From positions 372,001-436,000 of the forward strand of contig CALYLW010000727.1 of the NCBI GenBank assembly GCA_944989445.1: a stretch of 64,000 nt of DNA, read 5' to 3'. The notes below the pieces were generated by a model, which did not search any database, was not told the DNA's origin, and saw only the letters and a program-made list of their open reading frames with translations. The position numbers and the translations under genes are program-made. The first letter of the stretch is position 1. Each line of letters starts with the position of its first letter. The stretch comes from Ampullaceana balthica. Taxonomy: Eukaryota > Mollusca > Gastropoda > Lymnaeidae. Positions 54,796-64,000 of the stretch are shown here, in pieces.

Positions 54796-56736
54796 AACAA
54801 ACCCGTAAAAACAAAGTTTTTGACTACAAATCCCTTATATATGAGACGGCACGGGTTCAAAATAGCGACTGTCAAAATAGCGACCGTCATAATAGCGACT
54901 TCAAAATAGCGACTGTATCAAAAGAGCGACTGTCATAACAGCGACTTCACCACATAGCTATTCTTGTCCAACCGTTCACCTAACACAGTGGTTCCAAACG
55001 TTTTTGACACATAGACCCCTTTTCATTGTCTAAGCTTACCCAAGGACCCCAAGTGAAAAAACTACATAAATGCATAGTAAAAAATAAAAACTCCAAAAAA
55101 TAGCAACATTTTGATGAAGTATTTATTGAAAGTAAAAATTGTATTTCAAATAAAATTGAAAACAAATAAATTATGCTATATATACAAACATTCATTCAAA
55201 TACAAACAACTGCTCAGTAAAAATAAAATTTGAACCATGGTTACCCGAGAAGCTTTTTTTAATAATATTGACAGACCCCTTGTCAAAACGTCCTATGGTC
55301 GAACTGTCCGGGGGTTACATAATGACATGTTACGAAGGCTAAACTAAGTGACGACAACGGACCCCGTGTTATAAAGAAGGTAAAAAAAGGGATTGTAGGT
55401 ACCTTTATAAAGGACTATCTGACCACATTGCCTTAGGGTGGGGGTGGAGTTGGATAGGTTTGGAAGGACTTGCTACCTCAGAGGAGTGGTGCATTTAACG
55501 CAATCATGAATTCGCACTTAATGTTGATTGGTTTTCAGTGTGTATACTTTTTAGTGGTAAATTAAACGTTGAAAATAACTATTTCATGCAGTTTTTTATT
55601 TTTAATAGATAATAATATTAAACTATATTATTCTTATTTATTTTTTTAAATTAGTAAAAAATTAATTTTACGAGATAAAAACGAAAAGGGTCGAAACATC
55701 CGGGGATCAAAAAGTCCTGTAGTCGAGCTGTCTAGCTTAAAAAAGCACCCACACTCCACATCTGCCCCTACCACCGTAATCCCCCTCAATTAATCGACTG
55801 CATGTCTGCATCTATGTTTGTTAAACACTATCGAGTTTCGGCAAAATATATTTAACTGAAGTAACAGCAGTTATAATTATATTTTTTACAGAATTTGTTT
55901 TAAAAATGTGTCCCGAAAATGTGTATACACTCTTTACAACACCAACATTTATTTATACACACCTCCAGTTGATTGTATTTAATTTTCTATTGTCCCTTCT
56001 GTACAAAAAATCTACATGGCTTATTATGACATCCTTTTCTTGATTTTATAAACTCCATTGTAGGCTAGGCACAGTAAGTTTTTCAAACATTATCACAAGC
56101 AAAAGAAAAAAGTCGCTATTTTGATACAGTCGCTGTTATGATGCAGTCGCTATTATGAAGGTCGCTGTTTTGACAGTCACTGTTTTGATACAGTCGCTAT
56201 TTTGTAGTCGCTATTATGACGGTCGCTGTTTTGACAGTCGCTATTCTGCAATGATGCCATATGAGACATAACTAACAGTATTGATTATTTTCAAACGCGA
56301 CAAACATTTACAGACTGAATCTGTCTTAACTCAACTTTGCTTCATAACACTGGTGAGGGGAAAAGTCTGGTCACCTATCACTGGACCGAGCTCAGCGTGA
56401 CACGTAAAATGTAAACAAAAGCACGCCGGTACTTCGATGGGTCACGTCAACGCGTGACTGAACAATCAGGTGAAAAAAACAATAACAAACAGTGAAATTG
56501 AATTATATACCTCGTATAGAGATAAACTAAAAATGCATTAATTTAATTACTGTACGTTCGATCGATCTGAAATTTTGATACGATGCATTGTTAGGTGACA
56601 CGGGTCCGTGTGCCAAATTTCAGCTTGATCGGATAACGGGAAATGGGTCATTTTTGACTTTTGTTTTTCCGCCCACCCACGACAGAGATGACGACAGAAC
56701 GACAGAGACGGCGGGGAAGTTAATATAAGGGATTTA
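54796..56736 (+). mobile_element. Repeat family A, copy 3, split by a 9-bp-TSD foldback
   Basis: Left piece 54796-54847 (AACAAACCCGTAAAAACAA to ATATGAGAC) and right piece 56259-56736 (ATATGAGACATAACTAAC to TAAGGGATTTA). The gap is the foldback element 54848-56258. Confidence 0.92.
54848..56258. mobile_element. Foldback element with tandem-repeat arms and 9-bp TSD
   Basis: 1411 bp, flanked by exact ATATGAGAC at 54839-54847 and 56259-56267. It begins GGCACGGGTTCAAAATAGCG and ends TATTCTGCAATGATGCC. The arms are made of 15-20 bp units: AAAATAGCGACTGTC/CATAATAGCGACTTC on the left (about 54858-54950), and the inverse, AGTCGCTATTTTGATAC/GTCGCTGTTTTGACA, on the right (about 56110-56250). The 1.1-kb centre is AT-rich and has no coding frame of note. 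A CAGTGGTTCCAAACG hAT-type end lies inside at 54983. A 9-bp duplication fits Mutator-like elements; tandem-unit arms fit Foldback-type structure. Confidence 0.88.
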
Positions 56737-56739
56737 TTT

Positions 56740-57283
56740 AAAACAAACCCGTAAAAACAAAGTTTTTGAATATAAATCCCTTATATATATGAGACATAAA
56801 TAACAGTATTGATTATTTTCAAACGCGACAAACATTTACAGACTGAATCTGTCTTAACTCAACTTTGCTTCATAACCCTGCTGGGAGAGGGGAAAAGTCT
56901 GGTCACCGATCGCTTGACCGAGCTCAGCGTGACACGTAAAATGTAAACAAAAGCACGCCGGTACTTCGATTGGGTCGCGTCAACGCGTGACTGAACAATC
57001 CCGTGGAAAAAAAACAATAACGAACAGCGAATTTGAATTACATACGTTGTATAAGGATAAACTAAAAATGCATTAATTTAATTACGGTACGTTTGATCGA
57101 TCTGAAATTTTGATACGATGCATTGTTAGGTGAGTCGGGTATGTGTGCCAAATTTCAGCTCGATCGGATCACGGGAAGTGGGTCATTTTTTACTTTTGTT
57201 TTTCCGCCCGCCCAAGACAGAGAGAGATGACGACAGAACGACAGAGAGACAGAGACAGCCATAAAGTTAATGTAAGGGATTTA
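56740..57283 (+). mobile_element. Repeat family A, copy 4
   Basis: AACAAACCCGTAAAAACAA to GTTAATGTAAGGGATTTA, 544 bp, head-to-tail with copies 3 and 5. Closest to copy 3. Confidence 0.92.
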
Positions 57284-57285
57284 AT

Positions 57286-57748
57286 AAAACAAACCCGTAA
57301 AAACAAAGTTTTTGACTATAAATCCCTTATATATGAGACATAACTAACAGTATTGATTATTTTCAAACATTTACAGACTGACACCGAGTGATGTCCCTTG
57401 TCTTTAATAAATGGGGGTGGGATGTGAGGGGGTGTCGGCACGACGGTCGGCGTCAACACGACGGTCGGCGTCAACTCAAACTCACGTGGAAGTGGGAGAA
57501 AAAAACAATAACAAACAGTGAATTTAAATTACATACCTCATATAAGGATAAACTAAAAATGCATTAATTTAATTACGGTACGATCGATCGATCTGAAATT
57601 TTGATACGATGCATTGTTAGGTGAGTCGGGTCCGTGTGCCAAATTTCAGCTCGATCGGATCACTGGAAGTGGGTCATTTTCGACTTTTGTTTTTCCGCCC
57701 GCCGAGCCCAAGACAGAGACGGCGGTGAAGTTAATATAAGGGATTTAA
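57286..57748 (+). mobile_element. Repeat family A, copy 5
   Basis: 463 bp. The middle differs from copies 3 and 4 (ACACCGAGTGATGTCCCTTG, CACGACGGTCGGCGTCAAC) while the outer thirds are shared, so subfamilies differ by a replaced centre. Confidence 0.92.
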
Positions 57749-57800
57749 AAACAACTCAACGACGGGACAGATTAAATTAAATTCTTAAGAACCTGCTCGA

Positions 57801-58440
57801 CAGCGTGACTGTAGAAGGTTCACGAAAAACACTTCGTGAATGGAATGTGATGATGGGGATTTTCTTTAAGTCTTTTTTGAATCTCTCTTATCGATTCCGA
57901 CCAGAATCTAATAAACATAAGGTGAGTTTAATTATCTACTGAAATTTCCATCAGATCTAAAGTTTATTAATAAAATAATTTCAGTAAAATCTTACGAAAT
58001 TTAAAACAAAAGGAACATTGCCAAATGATATTAATTTTAAAGTTTAGCCGTTTCCTGATTTTCATCAGACAAGAAGAGAAATAAATAAATAAGGAAAGGA
58101 AAGGTGTTAAGAATGTGTAAATTTATATTTATAGAAAATTTCAAATTTTGCTTTAAAAATTTCGTTATAGGTGAACTTGACTTACAGGACATTTAACAGG
58201 AGTTCAAGTCAAGAAGTGTTACCAAATCAACAGTACCACCCCATGACGATGTCTAAGCAGAAATAAAATGGCAAACAAAATTACCATAAACACAAATTTT
58301 CAATTTACAGATCATCGCCGGGTTGATTTTTGATGTCGAGGAACAAGAAGGAAAAAAGTATAAATAATGCAATTTATCGTTTAAAAATTATAAATACTTC
58401 AAAAATTGTTTCGGAATCTTTATGAAATTGAAAAACTATT
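57801..58440. other. Unassigned segment within R2 copy 2
   Basis: Absent from R2 copy 1, so either an insertion here or a deletion there. No ends or coding capacity were recognised. Confidence 0.4.
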
Positions 58441-58745
58441 TTAATAAAATTTTAATGTTAAAGAGTTTAAATTTCATGAATGAAATTAAGTTTTACAATC
58501 TTTTGATAACGCGTAAAAGTAGAAAATAAAATGAACTCAAAAGATTTATTGATATTTATTGTGATCGATTGTGGAATTTAATGTGATACATAAAATTTGA
58601 TCAACTAACACAAAAGTTCTGAGTCCCCTTGAGTGACCACTTAGTTTGTGACTAAAAAATTATTTTCTGCTTTTTTTATTGCGAGATTCTACATTCCTCA
58701 CTGCAGCTGGGCCTCATCTTTTAAAAAAGTTTAGTTTTTTTGTTT

Positions 58746-59195
58746 ATTTTATTCACATCAACAGTTTGTCATCAAGCTAGTTAAAATATCAATCGACTAT
58801 TCTGTCAAATTTTCTTAGTGTGGGTTAAAGAGCATTTTTAAACTTGCCATAAGTAAAACTCATTCTTAAAAACGTGTTCATGCTAATGGCTTTCGAGTAT
58901 CTATATCTAAATAATTATATATTATTATTTCGCGAAAGCGGTTAAGTCGCTGTAATTCCATGGCTCCCATATTTTGTGACGTAACACAGAATTTTCGTTC
59001 TGCTTTGCAAGAAATAAGGAATAAAAACCGTTTTGCTTACATATGGTCGTCTAAAAAAATAATAATAATACGACTGAAAAGTATATAAGTAACAAAAATA
59101 TATAATATTTATAAATTGATAAAAAATATTTGAAATATTTTCTTAAATTTGAATCGAATTTTAATTGATAAAATTAATTTTAAATGGATAAAAAG
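58746..59195. other. AT-rich spacer, no gene seen
   Basis: No feature was recognised. Confidence 0.4.
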
Positions 59196-59245
59196 TTGTA
59201 ACGATTAATCGATTAATTAATAGTTAATTTCCGCAGCTCTAATAT

Positions 59246-60085
59246 ACATATATTTTTATTTATTTATTTATTTATTTATTTATTAGGTCTTTTAACGATT
59301 AATTTAAATTTATTCGTCAACATTAAAAAAACTAATGATTAATAAATTTCGAGTAAAGCCACAAATTAAAATGTATGATGTCATAAGTAATACTTATTAA
59401 ATGTTCTTGTTGAAAATCTAAATAATACTGGAATTTATCCTTTATATGTAATCTTTTAACCAACTACGCAAAAAAGCAACTGTGTTGACATTATTTGGTT
59501 CAAGTAATGGGTGGGTCTAATTGACAATAATAACCAGCCGAGCTGAACAATCATTCACATTGAACTGAGGTAACTGGTATGCACAAAACGGTCTTGTCAA
59601 GGAATGACATATATCGGTGTTCATTAAGTTTCCACCATTGTAGAGGGTTAATGGAATCAGGAACTTTCATCTCTCTTTTGTAACACAGTAATTCATCAGA
59701 AGAGCTGTCGTCATTTTCTGTCTCTGAGTCAGACTCCATTACTGCCATTAGCTTAATACGCTTTTCATTTGGTTTGATGAAAAGGTGAAGTGTTAGAACC
59801 ATGGTAGGCAAACGATTTCTCACAATGGATACAATAAACCTTATCAATATTTTGAACATTCCCGTAAGTCAAAGGTTTAAAACCAAAATGTTCGTGTAAT
59901 CGTCAGGATATTTGTTTTTATTTATCGGCCACTATTTTTAATCATATTTGTTTTTTTAAAACTTTTTGACTTCCAATAAATTGTAAGTGATGGATCGATT
60001 AATCGTTTAAAAATAAATGTAATCGTTGAAATTTGTTAACGATTAAAAGACAAAATTAATTGTTCATTTCCGCAGTCCTAATATA
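59246..60085 (-). pseudogene. Internally deleted hAT: BED finger joined to dimerisation domain
   Basis: On the minus strand KVYCIHCEKSFAYHGSN (BED-finger-like C-x2-C) is followed within about 30 codons by ESDSETENDDSSSDEL and LQWWKLNEHRYMSFL ... CIPVTSVQCE, the C-terminal dimerisation motif. The core catalytic domain is missing. The flanks carry ATTAATCGATTAATTAAT palindromes and CCGCAGCTCTAATATA (59240) or CCGCAGTCCTAATATA (60080), like the right end of the hAT at 51619-53583. Confidence 0.65.
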
Positions 60086-60107
60086 AATAATACTAGGTTG
60101 TGCTTTG

Positions 60108-60320
60108 GCACCCACTTTTTTCATAAGCCCAACTAACGTATCCTTGTTTGATAAATACGAAATAATAAACTTTCTGAAATGTTCACAAAGTATTTTATAA
60201 TAGGGGTTGCAGGGCGCCTGAGGCACCCACGTCGTTTTTTGTCAAAAGCCCAAATAACTTATCCTTGTTTGATAAATACGAAATATTAAACTTCCTGGAA
60301 TGTACACAAAGTATTTAATA
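60108..60320. repeat. Tandem duplication, unit about 115 bp
   Basis: GCACCCAC(T/G), then TATCCTTGTTTGATAAATACG, AAACTTTCTGAAATGT and CACAAAGTATTTTATAAT occur twice, with about 10% divergence. Confidence 0.85.
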
Positions 60321-60576
60321 ATTAACCATCATCAAATCCTCTTTTTACATTGTTCCATTTTCCAAAATAAAAATATGAGCTAACACAATTACGTCATATA
60401 ATATTTTTTTACAGCGCATCTTTAATTTGTAGTTAATTAACTACCTTTTAATGCACACTTTGTATTAAATATACGATCATTCAATGACGTCATTTTTTTT
60501 TACAGTGCTAATCACCACACGATTTTTTAACTGCTATAGACTGTTGTACATCGTTCCTCAGCGTTCCACATCCAAT

Positions 60577-60645
60577 GAGTGAGCGAGTGAGTGACTTGGA
60601 CTATTATATTATTTATAATAGTCCAAGTCACTCACTCACTCACTC
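60577..60645. repeat. 32-bp inverted repeat (hairpin)
   Basis: The left arm 60577-60608 and right arm 60614-60645 pair with one mismatch, around a 5-base loop. The arms carry GTGAGTGACTTGGACTATTA. Confidence 0.93.
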
Positions 60646-60782
60646 CTCATACGAGCAAAAGAGCCCGTCCAAGGACGTTCCGCCACCGTTCGGTGTCATG
60701 TTGTAACTCCCCTTCAACAGCCGCCTCGACCGGCATATATGTGCATCACGTCAAGAATATTATTCATTATAGTTAAAAAAAA

Positions 60783-60990
60783 TAACTCGTAAAAACAGAG
60801 CATTTTTACTATAAATCCCAATGCGCATAACTCAAAATAAAGTCTTGTAAGAAATACTGCACGAAAAATAACTCGTTTTGAACGTCCGCGTAAACGTTTT
60901 CAATATGATTGGCTGTAGGAGTCTTATGTGTTTGAGGGACGAATCGCTATCGATGACCGCACGGTCATTCTATTATATAGGATTTAAATT
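60783..60990 (+). mobile_element. Repeat family B, copy 2
   Basis: AATAACTCGTAAAAACAGAGC, TACTATAAATCCC, CTCAAAATAAAGTCTTG, AAAATAACTCGTTTTGAACG, ending TATTATATAGGATTTAAA. Same order as the reverse copy at 52862. Confidence 0.8.
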
Positions 60991-61066
60991 TTAAGTAAAG
61001 TTTTAAAGTGATTACTTTAATATGTGTTAAAGTGTCTGTAAGAAAATATTGAATTTAATTGTAAAT

Positions 61067-61067
61067 T

Positions 61068-61103
<36 letters not shown>

Positions 61104-61107
61104 TATA

Positions 61108-61152
<45 letters not shown>

Positions 61153-61160
61153 ATATATAT
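61067..61160. repeat. (TA)n microsatellite with slips
   Basis: TA run broken by ATAAATA and TATTATA slips. Its Tyr-Ile frame is an artefact. Confidence 0.96.
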
Positions 61161-61849
61161 CTATACATATAAGACGCATTTGTTGTCTGTCCGTCGTCTG
61201 TCTGTTCCCTTATAACTCAAGATCCAGACAACCAAATAACGTGAAATTTGGTACACGTACACAAAATTATACCGGAAAGGTTATTAAACAGGTTTCGTTC
61301 CATATATATAAGATACTGGGGGCTGGGGGCCCAAAATGTAGTTTTTCCCTATATGAGCTATATAAAATAAAAATTATTGAAAATTAAGACGTAAAATATT
61401 AAACATTTTGGTGTCGAGATTAACAAGATGGCGTTTATTGCCATAAATTAATGTGATGTGACGTCATAGTTTGAGTTCATATTAATTTGTAAATAGGAAA
61501 CAAAGTGAAAAGAGCAGTTATTATTTTAATTTATATTTTTAATTGTTAATATACCGCTGTGGGTGTGCGTTTAAGTATTTGTGTGCACATGTGTGAATCA
61601 GTGAGTGTGTATGTTTTTTGTTGTGAACTAAATGTTATGAAACGGTATATTTTTATGTCTGTTAATGTTGCGCCTCTAACAAGATTACGTATTAAGTATA
61701 TATTTTATAAAATGTGTTTGCAAATTACATCTTTTTTACTTTACACTGTTTCTTTTATGTATATTCTATATGTATTTTATCCAGTCGTTCGATCAAGCTT
61801 TTTCCTTTTATTGGTGAGGGTAGAAGTCAATAATATCGTCCATCCCTGG

Positions 61850-62670
61850 GTGGCATAAACACTGTAGCTAAGCGTGTTATACTGACTCTACACTAATTCT
61901 CCAACTTCACGTGAAGGTAGAAGCATGAAACTGTGGGAACTTGCCACATACACTATTATGACGATAATTGGTGAAAAAGAATGTAAACATTTCCACTCAT
62001 AGGGTGGCCGGGGGCCCCCAAAACCGATTTTTCCTTATGTGGGCTATATAAAACTGAATCAACACCTATTCCTCATATTCCCGAGTAGGTAGAAGCATGA
62101 AAATTTGGAAAGTCGTTGAGTACCCTCCCGCAATGGTAATAGTCGAAAAAAATATAAAATTATCACTAACTGGGTAGGGGGGTGGGTGGGGGCCCAAACG
62201 TAGTTTTTTCTTAAATGAGCTATATAAATCAGGCTCATCATTAAATCTCCTATTTCCTGTGTAGGTAGAAGCATGAAACTTTGGGAAGTTGTTATATACC
62301 CTCCCAAAATGGTAACTGGCGAAACATTAATAAAAATTATCACTCACTGGGTGGTCAGAGGCCGGAATGTAGTTTTTTTTCATATATCAAACTGACTCAT
62401 CAATAATTCTCCAACTTACCGTGTAAGTAGAAGAATGAAACTTTGGGAAGATTTTGAGTACCCTCGCGCGATGGTAACATGCGAAAAAAATATATAAAAT
62501 TATCACTCACTAGGAGGCCTTGGGCCAAATTGTAGGTTTTTTCCTAATATGAGCTATATAAAACAGACTCATCATTAAATATCCAATTTCCCGTGTAAAT
62601 AGGAGCATGAAACTTTGGGAAGTTTTTGAGTACTCTCCCGCAATGATAACATACGAAAAAAAAATTACAT
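61850..62670. repeat. Internal tandem units of family C, about 162-176 bp, five copies
   Basis: GTAGAAGCATGAAACTTTGG-type motifs recur at 61917, 62091, 62267, 62429 and 62601, each followed by a TACCCTC block, an ATTATCACTCA block, a GGGGCC block with TGTAGTTTTTTC, and TGAGCTATATAAAACTGA. Confidence 0.9.
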
Positions 62671-62679
62671 TATCAGCTC

Positions 62680-63145
62680 GATCATCATCATCATAATCAG
62701 TCCCGTGACCGTTGCGGTCGTTGGGGGAGAGCGGATGGACACATCAACAGATAACGATCCCCACATATGCCTATTTTGAGCGGCGGCCATTAATTCATGG
62801 AATTTCATCCCTGTCAATTTCTTTATGTTGTCCAGCCAGCTTTACCGTTGTCGACCTCTTCGCCGGCCCCCTTCTACAGTGCCTTGAAGGATAATTTTTG
62901 TCAGGGTATCATGTCGCAGTACATGACCAAACCATGCCATCTTGCGTCTCTTAATTGTTGTTATGATTGTTTCTTGATGACCCGCAATAGATTTGATTCG
63001 GTCCCAGACATATTCAATGATCTTATGTTCTAAATATGAGATCTGGAGAATTTTCCTCATGCATTTGTTTTCAAATGCCTGCAGCTTGCTTTCAGCTCGA
63101 TAGAATGCAAATAAACAGTTTTGTACGCCTCTACAGAAAACCATA
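62680..63145 (-). pseudogene. RTE-type LINE 3' fragment
   Basis: Minus strand: AFENKCMRKILQISYLEHK, VWDRIKSIAGHQETII, KRRKMAWFGHVLRHDTL, EGGRRRGRQR, stop, SWLDNIKKLTGMKFHELM, NRHMWGSL. This is the end of an RTE/CR1-like protein. It is followed by a short 3' tail of (GAT)n (plus strand ATCATCATCATCATAATCA at 62681-62699). 5'-truncated. Confidence 0.88.
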
Positions 63146-63181
63146 TTTTAAACCCGGGTTAAGCCGGGTACTTGCCCATAT

Positions 63182-64000
63182 AGCGTACATATAAGCAGTA
63201 TTTGTTGTCTGTCGTCTGTCTGGATGTTCCCTATTAACTCAAGATCCAAACAACCAAATAACGTGAAATTTGGTACACGTACACAAAATTATACCGAAAG
63301 GTTATTAAACAGTTTCGTTCCATATACATAAGATACTGGGGGCCGGGGCCCAAAATGTAGTTTTTCCTAATATGAGTTCTATAAAAAATATAAAAATATC
63401 ATATTTCCCGTGTAGGTAGAAGCATAAAACTTTCGGTAGTTGTTAAGTATCATTTGGGATGGCAACAGGTAAATCAATTATATAATTTATCTCTTACTGG
63501 GGGCCAGGGGCCCTATTGTAGTTTTCTTTCTTATATTTAAAACTGACTCAACACTCATTCTTCAAATTCCCGTGAAGGTAGAAGCATGAAACTATGGGAA
63601 CTTGCTGAAAACACTCTTATGACGATAATTGGCGAAAAATAATTAAAAAATGTTCACTCATGGGTGGCCGGGGATCAAAACCGTTTTTTTCCTTATATGG
63701 GCTATATAAAACTGAGTCAACACTAATTCCTCATAGATATAAGATGCTGGGGGCCAGGGGCCCAATATGTACTTTTTTCCTTATATGAGCTCTATAAAAA
63801 ATAAAAATATTTTCCTGTGTAGTCAGAAGCATGAAACTTTCGGTGGTTGTTAAGTATCATTTGGCGTTGCTAACAGGTAAAAAATTATATAAATTATCAC
63901 TTAATGGGGGCCGGGGGCCCTAATGTAGTTTTTGTTCTTATATTTAAAACTGACTCAACACTAATTTCTTCAACTTCCCGTTAAGATAGAAGCATGAAAC
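63182..64000 (+). mobile_element. Repeat family C, copy 3 (runs off the window)
   Basis: ATATAAGCAGTATTTGTTGTC, AAGATCCAAACAACCAAATA, ACGTGAAATTTGGTACACG, then internal units with (A)GAAGCATGAAAC at about 63416, 63582, 63827 and 63987. The right end lies outside. Confidence 0.85.

Larger units (their letters stand above)
54475..58745. repeat. Composite repeat 'R2', copy 2, split by several insertions
   Basis: 54475-54790 matches 19459-19785, 57750-57800 matches 19786-19835, and 58440-58745 matches 19860-20335 minus the left hairpin arm. Between them sit three family A copies (54796-57748) and a foldback element inside the first of these. The uninterrupted copy 1 (CCATAAAAACAACTCAACG) is the empty site. 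Confidence 0.85.
61165..63180 (+). mobile_element. Repeat family C, copy 2
   Basis: Starts ATAAGACGCATTTGTTGTCTG, includes CAAGATCCAGACAACCAAAT, ACGTGAAATTTGGTACACG, and ends AAACCCGGGTTAAGCCGGGTACTTGCCC. Internal tandem units (61850-62670) and a LINE fragment (62680-63145) lie between. A further copy begins immediately downstream. Confidence 0.8.

Overview
The window is nuclear DNA from an animal, most likely a mollusc and probably a gastropod; that identification is inference. It is AT-rich, gene-poor and full of microsatellites, minisatellites, tRNA-derived SINEs, non-LTR retrotransposons and cut-and-paste transposons. Open reading frames are almost always short or broken. The real genes have introns bounded by GT/AG, and their UTRs carry AATAAA signals. 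Nothing looks bacterial or viral.

Two host loci can be supported, both on the minus strand. (1) A microsomal CYP2-type cytochrome P450 is complete and intact. It has three exons (53855-53629, 48486-48375, 42972-41791) whose phases join cleanly into about 506 residues with every diagnostic P450 motif. (2) A seven-transmembrane receptor related to Methuselah/secretin-like GPCRs lies at 13071-9412. It has a somatomedin-B-like domain and a large ectodomain. It reads as one long terminal exon behind a splice acceptor, but is crossed by several frameshifts, so it is either a decaying gene or a sequence with indel errors.

Layout: 1-1573 is a huge (TGTA)n array. 1.6-9.3 kb holds small repeats, a SINE, a hAT remnant containing an in-frame 36-bp minisatellite, and a hAT MITE. 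9.3-13.1 kb is the receptor. 13.3-19.2 kb holds LINE pieces and SINEs, including a 4.2-kb RNase-H-bearing LINE inserted inside a SINE with a 17-bp target duplication. 19.4-29.5 kb is repeats, satellite arrays and MITEs. 29.7-32.0 kb is a hAT element with a GTF2IRD2-like transposase and a perfect 8-bp TSD. 33-35 kb holds small MITEs. 35.9-38.4 kb is a decayed piggyBac. 38.6-40.6 kb is a decayed LINE split by another repeat. 41.7-53.9 kb is the P450 gene, whose introns are packed with nested transposons. 54.5-58.7 kb is a composite repeat split by several insertions. 59-64 kb holds hAT remnants, hairpins and a repeat family with internal ~170-bp tandem units.

The strongest structural result is the order of insertion. 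In P450 intron 2 a palindromic MITE contains a hAT element, which contains a second MITE, which contains a member of another repeat family. An intact copy of the outer MITE 0.8 kb away shows the empty target site. Two repeat families could not be named: the 'CCCGTAAAAACAAAG' family, and a foldback element with a 9-bp target duplication and arms made of short tandem units. Both are candidates for undescribed elements.
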